Source of the DNA: JAEWWD01 sp964440115
GTDB taxonomy: Bacteria > Bacillota > Clostridia > Christensenellales > CAG-138
Length of the DNA: 64,000 bases
Assembly: GCA_964440115.1 (NCBI GenBank)
Contig: CAYTPV010000001.1
Span: 310,001-374,000, forward strand
Direction: 5' to 3'
Below the pieces are notes generated by a model, which had not been told where the DNA came from, did not search any database, and worked only from the letters and a program-made list of their open reading frames with translations. A program made the position numbers and the translations under genes. Below, piece by piece: positions 51,613 to 60,575 of this stretch; the first letter of the stretch is position 1; every line of letters starts with the position of its first letter.

Positions 51613-52848
51613 TTAACCTCCGACCTTGACTGTCTTGAGGAACTTGAACTGGCCGTCCTGCACGGTCTTGATGAAAGCCATGTCCTTCTTGGCATCGCCG
51701 TTTTCATCGAAGGAGATAGCGCCGGTCACGCCTTCAATATTTACGCCCACGAGCGCGTCGCGGATGGCGACGGAGTCGGTGGAGTTGGCCTTCTTGATGG
51801 CTTCAAGCGCGGTGATGTAAGCATCATATCCAAGCGCGGAAACGGCGGGAATGATTTCGGACTGACCGTTATCCTTCAGATACTTCTTGAAGCCTTCGAT
51901 GAATTTGGCAGCTTCCGCGGTAGCGGGGTCTGCATCATCAAAGAAGGTGGACAGCACGATGCCTTCAGCATCCTTGCCGGCATTTTCAATAATGGAGGCG
52001 TTTTCCCATGTGTCGCCAGCCATGATCTTGGCGGTGATGCCAAGCTCACGTGCCTGCTTGATGATCAAGGGAGCGGTGGCGATGGAAGAGGGCGCGAATA
52101 TAACGTCCGGATTGGCGGCCTTGATGTTGGTGAGGATGGCCTTGAAATCCGTCTGATTGGTCTGGAACTGTTCTTCAGAAGCGACGGTGCCGCCCAGCTT
52201 CACGAAGGCATCCTTAAAGAAGCTGCCCAAGCCGGAGGAGTAGTCGTCACCCAGCTGCGTGATGATGGCAGCAGTCTTGGCGCCTTCCTGCACAGCATAG
52301 TTTGCCATGACGGTGCCCTGGAAGGGATCGAGGAAGCAAACGCGGAAGTAGAAGTCGTTGCCCAGCGTAACCTGCGGGTTGGTGCAGGAAGCGCCAATGG
52401 CGGCAACCTTCGCTTCGGCGAAGATTTCGCCAGCCGCGATGGACACGCCGGAGCCGTAGGAACCGAGTATGACCTTGCAGTCCGCGCTGATCAGGCTCTG
52501 CGCGGCGGATACAGCCTCAGTCTTATCGGACTTGTTATCCGCTTCGACCAGCTCGATCTTGTACGTTTCGCCGTTGATGTCGACGGTCGGATACACGGTG
52601 TTTGCATAGCGCATACCCATGACTTCCTGGAGACCGCCGCCGCCGTTTTCACCGGTCTGTGGTTCAAACACGCCGATCTTGATGACCTTGTCGCCTGCCG
52701 CGGGCTGTTCGGCAGGAGCAGCGGTCGCTTCCGCAGCGGGTGCAGCGGGTGCAGCAGTAGCTTCCGGCGTGGCCGCAGGTGCGCACGCAGTCAGGAACGC
52801 CGCCATTGCCATTGCGATGGCAAGTACCAGCATCAGTGTCTTCTTCAT
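51613..52848 (-). CDS. livJ: Amino-acid ABC transporter substrate-binding lipoprotein LivJ
   Basis: This 411-residue lipoprotein captures the amino acid outside the cell. The signal peptide ends in a lipobox (AFLTAC, lipidated Cys22), followed by an Ala/Pro/Glu/Thr-rich linker (about 23-50) and a type-I periplasmic-binding fold (IKIGVFEPQTGENGG onwards). ATG 52848 has AAAGGAGG upstream; longer readings include that site. Branched-chain amino acids are the usual ligands and are Stickland electron donors, but specificity cannot be read here. Confidence 0.92.
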   Translation of the reverse strand: MKKTLMLVLAIAMAMAAFLTACAPAATPEATAAPAAPAAEATAAPAEQPAAGDKVIKIGVFEPQTGENGGGGLQEVMGMRYANTVYPTVDINGETYKIELVEADNKSDKTEAVSAAQSLISADCKVILGSYGSGVSIAAGEIFAEAKVAAIGASCTNPQVTLGNDFYFRVCFLDPFQGTVMANYAVQEGAKTAAIITQLGDDYSSGLGSFFKDAFVKLGGTVASEEQFQTNQTDFKAILTNIKAANPDVIFAPSSIATAPLIIKQARELGITAKIMAGDTWENASIIENAGKDAEGIVLSTFFDDADPATAEAAKFIEGFKKYLKDNGQSEIIPAVSALGYDAYITALEAIKKANSTDSVAIRDALVGVNIEGVTGAISFDENGDAKKDMAFIKTVQDGQFKFLKTVKVGG

Positions 52849-52927
52849 GTAGAGTTTCCTCCTTTTCATGATGTGCAAATATTAGATTTGCATGACCCTA
52901 TCGGGGCTCGTGCATGAGCCCTGTTCC

Positions 52928-52956
52928 ATTATACACATGGCAGTCAATTAAATCAA
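52928..52956 (-). promoter_or_regulatory. Promoter of livJ
   Basis: On the - strand TTGATT (52951-52956) and TATAAT (52928-52933) are exactly 17 bp apart, about 80 bp upstream of the livJ start. The leader then contains a small GGGCTC/GAGCCC hairpin at about 52904-52921. Confidence 0.75.
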
Positions 52957-52984
52957 CGAAAGTATATAATTTCAGCAACGGCAA

Positions 52985-53015
52985 AGCGCCTGTTTCCGCC
53001 GGGAAACGGGCGCTT
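52985..53015 (-). terminator. Hairpin behind spoIVA
   Basis: AAGCGCCTGTTTCC (52985-52998) pairs, with one mismatch, with GGAAACGGGCGCTT (53002-53015). It lies 98 bp past the spoIVA stop on the - strand and is followed by TTTGCC. It is a probable terminator with a poor U-tract. Confidence 0.55.
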
Positions 53016-53112
53016 ATGACAATAATATATTCTATATTATCGATACAGTGATGAATAAGTCGCCTGCGGCTTCGCGCAGGATATTTTCACAGAGCATGCA
53101 TGATGCGCTGCA

Positions 53113-54591
53113 TCAAAGCAATATGCAAATCAATCCATTGCAGCCGTCGTTGACGATACGCTGCAGCGTCCTCTGCAGTTTTTCCTGCACATTATCCGGC
53201 ATTCTGCCCGCCTTGCCCGCCATACTTTCGCGAACGAGGTCATAGAGCGGTTTGCCGAAAATATTGGTCTGCCAGATGGCTGCGGGATCTTTCTCGAACG
53301 TATCCATCAAATAATCCACCAGCGCTTCGGATTGCTGCGCGCTGCCCACGATGGGATTGACCTCCGTCTGCATATCCACACGGAATATCTGCAGACCCGA
53401 AGCATTCGCGCGCAGGCGGACACCAAACTTGCTGCCCTGCTGCACGATTTCCGGCTCCATGAGTTCCATTTCATCTATACAGGGCGGTACCATGCCATAG
53501 CCAAGCGCCTGTGCGGATTCCAACGCGCCTGCAACGCGGTCATATGCACGCTTCGCGTCCGAGAAGCTGCGCAGTGTGGACATCAGCTCGTAATCGTCGG
53601 CAATATCGCAGCCCGACGCCTCGCTCAGAATGACGAAAAACATATCCGGATCAGGTTCCAGATTGAACACGGCGCGCCCCGACCCAAGATCCACCTGCTC
53701 CACTGTGGCTGGAGCAAATGATTCGAGATTGGATAAAGAATCAGTCAGCGCCTTGTGGTCACGCATGCGTGCCATCTGCGGCGCACACTCTTTTACAGGC
53801 TGCAATACACGCTGCATGAGCCAGTGATCGGGCGGGAGCTCCATCATATATCCCGGCAGCCTAATTTGCAGCATCGTCATGGGGAATTCCATGAGCACTT
53901 GGGACAGTAGATCGCTGGCCTCGCCGCCGCTCATATGCAGCGCGTCAAGCGTCACGACGCTTACGCCATGCTTTTTCTCCAGATCGTCTTTGAGCTGCTG
54001 CGCACGCGCACCCATCGGGTCGGTGCTGTTGATGACGATTACAAAGGGCTTTCCGGTGGCCTTCAATTCGTTGACCACACGATCCTCCGCTTCCACATAG
54101 CTGTCGCGCGGAATATCCGTAATGCTGCCGTCGGTCGTCATCACAACGCCAATGGTGGAATGGTCCGTGATGACTTTTCGCGTGCCGATTTCGGCCGCTT
54201 CCTCGAAGGGAATCTCGTCGTCGAACCATGGAGTCCGAACCATGCGGGGCACATCCTGTTCCATATGGCCGATCGCGCCCGGTACCCAATACCCCACGCA
54301 ATCCACCATGCGCACATTGCAATGCGCATTGTCGCCAAGATCCAGACGCACGGCCTCGTTCGGGACAAATTTGGGCTGCGTGGTCATGATGGTTTTGCCC
54401 GTACCGCTCTGCGGAAGCTCATCCACCACGCGCGCGCGTACGTACTCGTTCTCGATGCCGGGTACTACCAGATGATCCATAAATCTTTTGATAAACGTGG
54501 ATTTTCCCGTGCGCACCGGGCCGACAACGCCAATATAAATATCGCCCTGGGTGCGCTTTGCAATATCCTGATACAGCTCCATTCTATCCAT
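53113..54591 (-). CDS. spoIVA: Stage IV sporulation protein A
   Basis: SpoIVA is the ATPase that polymerises on the forespore surface to form the base of the spore coat. The 492-residue protein has Walker A GPVRTGKS (24-31), followed by the family blocks FIKRFMDHLVVP, DELPQSGTGKTIMTTQPKF and MVDCVGYWVPGA, and the C-terminal ending in short hydrophobic residues (LICILL). ATG 54591 has AAGGAGG 7 nt upstream. It stands alone, as in many Clostridia. Confidence 0.97.
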   Translation of the reverse strand: MDRMELYQDIAKRTQGDIYIGVVGPVRTGKSTFIKRFMDHLVVPGIENEYVRARVVDELPQSGTGKTIMTTQPKFVPNEAVRLDLGDNAHCNVRMVDCVGYWVPGAIGHMEQDVPRMVRTPWFDDEIPFEEAAEIGTRKVITDHSTIGVVMTTDGSITDIPRDSYVEAEDRVVNELKATGKPFVIVINSTDPMGARAQQLKDDLEKKHGVSVVTLDALHMSGGEASDLLSQVLMEFPMTMLQIRLPGYMMELPPDHWLMQRVLQPVKECAPQMARMRDHKALTDSLSNLESFAPATVEQVDLGSGRAVFNLEPDPDMFFVILSEASGCDIADDYELMSTLRSFSDAKRAYDRVAGALESAQALGYGMVPPCIDEMELMEPEIVQQGSKFGVRLRANASGLQIFRVDMQTEVNPIVGSAQQSEALVDYLMDTFEKDPAAIWQTNIFGKPLYDLVRESMAGKAGRMPDNVQEKLQRTLQRIVNDGCNGLICILL

Positions 54592-54919
54592 ACCGGGGCC
54601 TCCTTCTCAATGCATCTGCTAAAACAATAGATATATATGTAGAAGCATGGAAAAACAGAATGGGAAATTATCCCCGGATAGCAGAACAGCAGGCAAATGA
54701 CTTTGCCTTTTCAGCCACTGTTAAAGTCCTCTGGACTTTATCAGTGGGTTTTCTGCAGGTTAGAATGCCGCTCATGGCGGCATTCTAACCCAACTTCGGC
54801 GAATAAATCGCCGAAGTTGAATAAAGTGTGGGGGATTAGATCCCCCACACCCCCATATAGAGTTCATACGCAAGCTAAACCATGGCTATGCCGGCTGTGT
54901 AATAATGTAATCGTAAGCG
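54592..54919. other. 328-bp gap between YdcF-type gene and spoIVA
   Basis: No gene is visible here. The left 100 bp is the spoIVA leader and should hold its promoter, though no strong match stands out. The middle holds the hairpin array at 54716-54850. The right end has nothing notable. Confidence 0.6.
54716..54850. repeat. Tandem array of four perfect or near-perfect hairpins
   Basis: Four different inverted repeats follow each other: 54716-54746 (14-bp arms, one mismatch, loop TCT), 54758-54790 (14 bp, loop TCATG), 54791-54819 (12 bp, loop ATAAA) and 54826-54850 (11 bp, loop TAG). The second and third directly abut. None has a clear U-tract, so they are not simply stacked terminators. Confidence 0.85.
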
Positions 54920-55678
54920 CTATATCTTTCCTTTGAATGCATACTCCCAGACAGCCACGCACTCGCGAAGGTGGTTGTTGAGGGAAATATACCACACATC
55001 CGGCGCTGCGATGCCGTTGACATGCATCCCCAGCTTTTGTGCGACACGCTGCGCTCTGTATACATGAAAATCCGTCGTAACAAACGCTACGGTCGCGTCA
55101 GCGCCAAAGCGGTCGCGTATGATGGCTAGGGAATACAGAAAGTTCTCCTGTGTGCTCTCAGACTTATCTTCCTTAATAAACCGAGAGGATGCTATCCCTT
55201 TTTGTGCAAAATATCGCGCCATGGCTTCCGCCTCGCTGATACGTTCCCCTTCCCCTTTTCCGCCGGATAGTATCGCGACAGATCCGGGGTTCTCGTTCAG
55301 GTAAGCGATCGCCGTATCCATACGGCGTTTGAGTACAAGCGTTGGCCGTTCTCCTCTTAAGCCCGCTCCAAGCACAATCACCGCGTCAGCGCCCTGCGGC
55401 GCTTCTCTGTTCGCTGCCGCATGTATCAGCACGCAGGTGGCGGTAAACAGAACAAACGCCAGAGCATAACCCGAGATGAGCAGCCATTTGAGGAAATTCC
55501 CAGCCGCAGACGTAAAGAACAATGCCAATTTGGGCAAGAACAAGCCGATGAGCAACAATGGCAAACCCATTATGCCGGGCAGCCAAACGCCCAGATTCAT
55601 ATTGCTGATACAGGCGATACAGAGCGTATCCAGCACGCCGAACGCACCCAGCGTGAGCAGCGCGACGCGAAGCAGCAT
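54920..55678 (-). CDS. YdcF/SanA-like (DUF218) membrane protein
   Basis: This 252-residue protein has three hydrophobic segments (about 5-25, 30-50 and 60-85) and then a DUF218 domain: VIVLGAGLRGERPTLVLKRRMDTA, SGGKGEGERISEAEAMARYF and VTTDFHVYRAQRVAQKLG. Relatives (SanA, ElyC, YdcF) act in envelope metabolism; the reaction is not known. ATG 55678 has a weak AGGCGG site and is preferred to the longer reading. Confidence 0.85.
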   Translation of the reverse strand: MLLRVALLTLGAFGVLDTLCIACISNMNLGVWLPGIMGLPLLLIGLFLPKLALFFTSAAGNFLKWLLISGYALAFVLFTATCVLIHAAANREAPQGADAVIVLGAGLRGERPTLVLKRRMDTAIAYLNENPGSVAILSGGKGEGERISEAEAMARYFAQKGIASSRFIKEDKSESTQENFLYSLAIIRDRFGADATVAFVTTDFHVYRAQRVAQKLGMHVNGIAAPDVWYISLNNHLRECVAVWEYAFKGKI

Positions 55679-55779
55679 AGTTCCGCCTTTCCCGGCGCCG
55701 CACCAACGGCGCACGCCTGATGGTTTAGACGGCAGATTGAAGCCGCCTTAGACCAGTATATCAGACGAGGCCTTTATAT

Positions 55780-56157
55780 TCACCCCCATACCGCATAAAT
55801 GGCCTGCACCACCAGCGCGACAGGCAAGCTCAAAATAAGCCAGAGCATGCTGTACTTGAGGCATACCTGGCCATAAAGCTGAAACCGACGCGAAGAATAA
55901 TCCCACACGCCCATCTGAAACCCCACATTGACGATGGCGCCGGTTACAAATTCCATGGAAGTGATGAGCAACGCGCCGATAATGCATTTGAGAAGCAGCA
56001 GTCCGCCGCCCATTCGCGTGAATACAAGATACAAGAGCGTGAATGTGATGCCGCCGGTTATTCCCATGCTCCAATGTGTGTGACCTCTCCATACGCATTC
56101 CAGAAGCAGGTACCCTATGCCGCCGAACAGGAATAATAAGATATAAAATTTCGCCAT
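55780..56157 (-). CDS. Small membrane protein (putative ABC-transporter type IV family)
   Basis: This 124-residue protein has four hydrophobic segments and ends with WDYSSRRFQLYGQVCLKYSMLW, a block typical of the family annotated as putative ABC-transporter type IV (PF06541-like). No function is established. ATG 56157 has GAGGAGGG close upstream; longer readings lack a site. Confidence 0.75.
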   Translation of the reverse strand: MAKFYILLFLFGGIGYLLLECVWRGHTHWSMGITGGITFTLLYLVFTRMGGGLLLLKCIIGALLITSMEFVTGAIVNVGFQMGVWDYSSRRFQLYGQVCLKYSMLWLILSLPVALVVQAIYAVWG

Positions 56158-56226
56158 ATGATCCCTCCTCACTCTAACATGTGTGAGAAGAAAAGAATTC
56201 ATGCAAAACGGCAGGTTTAGGTACAA

Positions 56227-56250
56227 AACAGCGGCTTTACAGCCGCTGTT
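56227..56250 (-). terminator. Terminator of galE
   Basis: AACAGCGGCT (56227-56236) pairs perfectly with AGCCGCTGTT (56241-56250), loop TTAC. On the - strand the stem ends in TTTTGT. It lies about 60 bp behind the galE stop. Confidence 0.85.
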
Positions 56251-56311
56251 CATTTAATAATTCGATTTACCGTAATTCAACATACTATTTGTTTTTTCGT
56301 CAAATACCGCG

Positions 56312-57337
56312 CTATTCCTGTACGCCGTATTGCTTTTTGGCAAACCGCCAGGTGTCCTCGCACATTTCCGCAATGCCCCGCTGCGCAATATACCCATAGA
56401 GTTCTTTTGCCTTGTGTGTATCTGCGTAACACTCTGCGATATCGCCGGGTCTGCGGCCCGCTATGCGATACGGAATACTTCTTCCGCTGGCCTGTTCAAA
56501 CGCGCGCACAATTTCCAGCACGCTCGTACCGCTGCCCGTACCCAAGTTTACCGCCTCAACGCCTGTATGCTCCATACAATAACGAAGCGCCGCTATATGC
56601 CCCTCGGCAAGATCCACCACATGAATGTAATCGCGCACGCCTGTTCCATCCGGCGTGGGGTAATCATCGCCGAACACCGTAAGCTCTTTGAGCTTGCCGG
56701 ATGCCACCTGCGCCACATACGGCAGCAGATTGTTGGGAATACCGCTGGGGTTTTCGCCGATCAGCCCGCTTTTGTGCGCGCCGATGGGGTTGAAGTAGCG
56801 CAGCAGCGCAACGCTCCATTCCGGATCAGCCGCGCAGATATCCTGCAATATGCGCTCAATCATGACCTTCGTACTGCCGTATGGATTGGTAGCCGAGGTA
56901 GGGAATTCTTCTTTGTATGGCACCGGATTGTTAATGCCGTACACCGTTGCGGAAGACGAAAACACCATCCTTTTGCATCCCGCTTCCTGCATTGCGCGGC
57001 ACAGCACCATAGAGCCGCCAATATTCGTTTCATAATAGGCAAGCGGTTTTGCTACGGATTCTCCTACCGCCTTCAACCCCGCGAAATGCATAACGGCGTC
57101 TATCGCATGCTCCGCGAATATTTGTCTGAGTTTGGCTTCATCCCGGATATCCGCCTCGTAAAACGAAAATTCACGCCCCGTCAGCGCTTCTATACGTGCA
57201 AGCACCTCCGGGTCAGAATTATAGAAGTTGTCCAAAACAACAATGTCATACCCCGCTTCGAGCAGTTCCACACAGGCATGGCTGCCAATATACCCTGCCC
57301 CGCCGGTGACCAGTATCTTTGTGCCGCTCTGTTTCAT
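56312..57337 (-). CDS. galE: UDP-glucose 4-epimerase GalE
   Basis: GalE interconverts UDP-glucose and UDP-galactose (and in some members the N-acetyl forms) for glycan synthesis. The 341-residue SDR enzyme has the NAD motif TGGAGYIGSH (11-20), the SSSATVYG block and the catalytic Tyr-Lys pair in NPYGSTK (about 150). ATG 57337 follows GGGAGGGA. It is monocistronic by its terminator at 56227. Confidence 0.95.
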   Translation of the reverse strand: MKQSGTKILVTGGAGYIGSHACVELLEAGYDIVVLDNFYNSDPEVLARIEALTGREFSFYEADIRDEAKLRQIFAEHAIDAVMHFAGLKAVGESVAKPLAYYETNIGGSMVLCRAMQEAGCKRMVFSSSATVYGINNPVPYKEEFPTSATNPYGSTKVMIERILQDICAADPEWSVALLRYFNPIGAHKSGLIGENPSGIPNNLLPYVAQVASGKLKELTVFGDDYPTPDGTGVRDYIHVVDLAEGHIAALRYCMEHTGVEAVNLGTGSGTSVLEIVRAFEQASGRSIPYRIAGRRPGDIAECYADTHKAKELYGYIAQRGIAEMCEDTWRFAKKQYGVQE

Positions 57338-57570
57338 TGGATTCCCTCCCGCATGCAGCGCTGTCATAAATTCAATCTGTGCAAGCTAATATAAAGTCTA
57401 CCTTCCACACTGCACATGCGCAAGCAAAAATAAGCAAAATGTGCAAAATGCATTGCGTATAAAAGCCCCCGCGGCGTATACTCACTATTGGACGGAAAAA
57501 ATTCTCATATGGATTTTCGTGCTGCATACCGCCGCACAAAAAATAGTTGTTAATAAGGAGACGATGCATT

Positions 57571-58419
57571 ATGAGCGAATCCTGCTCGCACGATTGCGGA
57601 AGCTGCGCCCAAAGCTGCGCGGATCGTAAAACTCCCGCCGATTTTCGGCAAAAGCCGCATGAAATGACTCATATACGCTATATCGTAGGCATTGTAAGCG
57701 GCAAAGGCGGCGTGGGCAAATCCCTCGTCACCAGCATGCTTGCGGTACTCGCACAGCGCGCCGGCCTTCGCGTAGGCATACTGGACGCGGACATCACCGG
57801 CCCCTCCATCCCCCGCTCTTTCGGCTTACGAGACAAAGCGGAAGCATCCGAATTGGGGCTGCTGCCCTCCCGCACCAAAACAGGCATCGACGTAATGTCC
57901 GTCAATCTGCTGCTGCAAAATGATACCGACCCCGTCGTGTGGCGCGGCCCCATCATTGCGGGTACGGTAAAGCAGTTCTGGACGGATGTAGTTTGGGGTG
58001 ATCTGGACATCATGTTCATCGACATGCCGCCGGGAACGGGCGACGTGCCGCTGACGGTGTTCCAATCCATACCCGTTGACGGCGTGGTTATCGTGACATC
58101 CCCGCAGGAACTCGTAGGCATGATCGTGGAAAAGGCTGTCAATATGGCGCATATGATGAATATCCCGGTGCTTGCCCTCGCTGAGAACATGAGCTATGTG
58201 CAATGCCCCGACTGCGGAAAGCGCATACAGGCGTTTGGTGAAAGCCATGTGGAAGAAATAGCGAAAAAACACGGCATTGAAACCATTGCGAAATTGCCCA
58301 TCGACCCCAAGCTCGCGGCGGCATGCGATACAGGCATGATCGAACTATTCGACGGCGACTGGCTCAAGGGCCTGATGGACATTATTGAAAAGAAAATCGC
58401 CGAAAAACGGCAGGCATAG
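57571..58419 (+). CDS. mrp: Mrp/NBP35-family iron-sulfur carrier ATPase
   Basis: This 282-residue P-loop ATPase probably carries and transfers [4Fe-4S] clusters. The deviant Walker A is SGKGGVGKS (43-51), and a CxxC pair (QCPDCGK) near the C-terminal third would bridge a cluster between monomers. The N terminus has an extra Cys-rich stretch (CSHDCGSCAQSC, residues 5-16), common in clostridial members. ATG 57571 has AAGGAG about 10 nt upstream. Many iron-sulfur proteins in this window could be clients. Confidence 0.9.
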   Translation: MSESCSHDCGSCAQSCADRKTPADFRQKPHEMTHIRYIVGIVSGKGGVGKSLVTSMLAVLAQRAGLRVGILDADITGPSIPRSFGLRDKAEASELGLLPSRTKTGIDVMSVNLLLQNDTDPVVWRGPIIAGTVKQFWTDVVWGDLDIMFIDMPPGTGDVPLTVFQSIPVDGVVIVTSPQELVGMIVEKAVNMAHMMNIPVLALAENMSYVQCPDCGKRIQAFGESHVEEIAKKHGIETIAKLPIDPKLAAACDTGMIELFDGDWLKGLMDIIEKKIAEKRQA

Positions 58420-58458
58420 TTCAGGTTTCAGGTTTTCTATAGATGAACGCGAATATAC

Positions 58459-58490
58459 AACAAAGCGTCTGCAATAGCAGACGCTTTGTT
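58459..58490. terminator. Bidirectional terminator between mrp and the ADP-ribosylglycohydrolase gene
   Basis: AACAAAGCGTCTGC (58459-58472) pairs perfectly with GCAGACGCTTTGTT (58477-58490), loop AATA. T-rich sequence follows on both strands, as suits convergent genes. Confidence 0.85.
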
Positions 58491-58538
58491 TATGCTAATA
58501 ATGCCTTCTGTTATCAGCCAATTCGGATTGTATACGCA

Positions 58539-59570
58539 CTACGACGGCACGCTTACCCTTTTCTGCTCGCGCAGTGCACACAGCTCGCTGCTTCTTTGTT
58601 TGATATAGGAGGCCAGCTCCAGTTTATCCGACCACTCGCGCGGAATGTGGCAATGATCTGCTGCGCCCAGAATATGTCCGCAAATGGTGCCCGTCGTATC
58701 GCTATCGCCATCATGATTGACCGCTGCACAAACCGCCTGTTTAAAATTCAACCCCTTGAGTGCGCAATACAGACCGATGGCAAGCGCTTCCTCCGCCACC
58801 CAGCCCCCGCCCAGCTTGCGAATGGCATGTTCTGTCTGCAGTGTACCGGCGCACAATTCTCTTGCCTTATCTACAGCCTGCTGCACCTCGCGGTATCCTT
58901 CATATCGTCTGAGCATTGCTGTCGCCTCATCGCATGCGACAGACAGTTTAATATCGCAGATAAGCAGTGCGATGATTGCTGCAAATACACCGGCAGATAG
59001 ATATCCCGAGGGGTGCCCGTGCGTTATCGCCGCTGCCTGCGCGCCTGTCCTGAACGCATACGCAGGGTCGGCATGCAAAAACAAACCTATGGACGCTGCC
59101 CGCATCAATCCGCCGGACCCTTTGCTGTCGTTGATAGGATCTTCCATGGTACCCATTTTGCCGCTTCGTAAAGCGCTTAGGCACGTAGTGCCCGGCGCAC
59201 GACGAAAGAACAATTCCTTTTGCGAAAGTATGGAACCGGAACTCTCGTGCTGCTGCGTTTTTAAAAGATCAGGATCGGGTATTTCACCAGTCTGCGTATA
59301 CAGCCAGCGCAGATACGAAGGGTATAGGCCGCCGGATGCATATGGCAATCCGCAGGTATATGCCCAAACCATACCGTCCAGCGTAAAAAGAGCCATCTGC
59401 GTATCATCCGAAATCAGAGCACGGCCTGTCTTGCTGTCTGTCTGCGGCTCCCGAATGCCCCCCGGTCCAAACCAGCTTTCTATCTGCGGCCAATGCATGA
59501 ACTCTACTGTATACCCTAATGCATCCCCAATCGCGCCGCCCAGCATGCAGGCGACGAAGCGTTCTTTCAT
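58539..59570 (-). CDS. ADP-ribosylglycohydrolase family protein
   Basis: This 343-residue protein belongs to the DraG/ARH fold, which removes ADP-ribose from proteins or small molecules using two metal ions. Visible metal-site motifs are GGAIGDALG (11-19), SDDTQ (54-58) and NHDGDSDTTG near the C terminus. No ADP-ribosyltransferase is adjacent, and the target is unknown; many family members of this type act on other substrates. ATG 59570 has only a G-rich weak ribosome site. Confidence 0.88.
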   Translation of the reverse strand: MKERFVACMLGGAIGDALGYTVEFMHWPQIESWFGPGGIREPQTDSKTGRALISDDTQMALFTLDGMVWAYTCGLPYASGGLYPSYLRWLYTQTGEIPDPDLLKTQQHESSGSILSQKELFFRRAPGTTCLSALRSGKMGTMEDPINDSKGSGGLMRAASIGLFLHADPAYAFRTGAQAAAITHGHPSGYLSAGVFAAIIALLICDIKLSVACDEATAMLRRYEGYREVQQAVDKARELCAGTLQTEHAIRKLGGGWVAEEALAIGLYCALKGLNFKQAVCAAVNHDGDSDTTGTICGHILGAADHCHIPREWSDKLELASYIKQRSSELCALREQKRVSVPS

Positions 59571-59785
59571 AATTGCAACCCCCATTAGCGTTGTATATGC
59601 GACTGCGGCTGTCCGTTTCATACACGGACTGCCGCGTTCCCCATAAGTCGCGTAAAATGCGCAAAGCGTACATGCCTGCCTGCATATGCGGCAGGATGCC
59701 GCTGGATAATTTACTATATACTAGCTGCATTTTTCATCATACCATATTCATCCAATTTTGCAAGCCCGCAATTATGTGCATAACA

Positions 59786-59815
59786 ATAGAACCGGCAATG
59801 TCTTGCCGGTTCTAT
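59786..59815 (-). terminator. Terminator of the coat-protein pair
   Basis: ATAGAACCGGCAA (59786-59798) pairs perfectly with TTGCCGGTTCTAT (59803-59815). On the - strand TGTTATG follows, a weak U-tract. It is 35 bp behind the CotF-type gene. Confidence 0.7.
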
Positions 59816-59849
59816 TATGACTGTGCTATTCTGCTAAACGCTGCAAGAC

Positions 59850-60203
59850 TTACATGCGCGGCTGCTTGGGCTGTGATCCTGAGAGCGGATTATTCTGGGT
59901 ATGCCACGCGCCGGTATTGGTATTGGACGCCTGCTGTGCATACGTATTCTTGATCTGCGTGATTTTGTCCTGCTGCGCGGCAGAAACCGGATAATACCCG
60001 CGCCTTTGCATATCGTTGAACACATCGAACTGAATGCTGTGCTCGTCATTGAGAATATCCAGCATAACCTTGCGAATCTCCGGGTTTGCGCATTCATTGG
60101 AATATGAATTCAGCATCCCGGTGACCTGTTTCTGTGATTCCAACGCGTCATGCAATACTTCCTTTTCGGAAAAACCATTATTCATGCTGTTGTTGCTGTT
60201 CAT
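59850..60203 (-). CDS. CotF-family spore coat protein
   Basis: This 117-residue protein has an Asn-rich N terminus, a helical Coat-F domain (EKEVLHDALESQKQVTGML, then NPEIRKVMLDILNDEHSIQFDVFNDMQRRGYYPV) and a Gln/Asn/Pro-rich tail. Such ferritin-like helical proteins are found in spore coats of Bacilli and Clostridia. ATG 60203 has GGGAGG upstream. A second small helical gene lies 14 bp before it in the same unit. Confidence 0.88.
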   Translation of the reverse strand: MNSNNSMNNGFSEKEVLHDALESQKQVTGMLNSYSNECANPEIRKVMLDILNDEHSIQFDVFNDMQRRGYYPVSAAQQDKITQIKNTYAQQASNTNTGAWHTQNNPLSGSQPKQPRM

Positions 60204-60217
60204 TTGAATTTCCTCCC

Positions 60218-60400
60218 TTAGAGCTGGCTATACAGCTTGTTGAAGTGTTCCTGATGACGCTGCGCAATGGTTTGCATTTTGGTCTTGACTTCCTGATCCT
60301 GTGCGCTTTGCGCAAGCGCATTGAACTTTTTGACCAGCAGTTCCTCGTAGCTGAGCAGGTCGCCAAGTGCCGACAGTTCTTTTTCCGAAAGATTGCTCAT
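60218..60400 (-). CDS. Small helical protein, probable coat-associated
   Basis: This 60-residue protein is almost entirely amphipathic helix (SEKELSALGDLLSYEELLVKK, then a second helix ending HFNKLYSQL), like a half-size relative of the CotF partner encoded 14 bp downstream. ATG 60400 has CAGGAGG about 10 nt upstream, which decides the start; a longer reading to 60709 has no site and overlaps a + strand gene. A coat or spore role is inferred from the neighbour. Confidence 0.8.
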   Translation of the reverse strand: MSNLSEKELSALGDLLSYEELLVKKFNALAQSAQDQEVKTKMQTIAQRHQEHFNKLYSQL

Positions 60401-60575
60401 AGTGAAAAAAGCCTCCTGTTTGAAGATGGCCTTAGTATGAAACCGAAACACGAATGCTATGCGTTGTACACGCTTAAACGCGAAACAACAAATGCCTTCA
60501 GAATAATTGATGCAGCCTGCAGCGTACTCTAAAATAAACTTCAACAATGAAGCAAAACGATTGGAGGATGGTATA

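Noticed and set aside
56330..57394. 354-codon frame antisense to galE
   Set aside because: Covers the same DNA as a secure GalE and has no domain or ribosome site.
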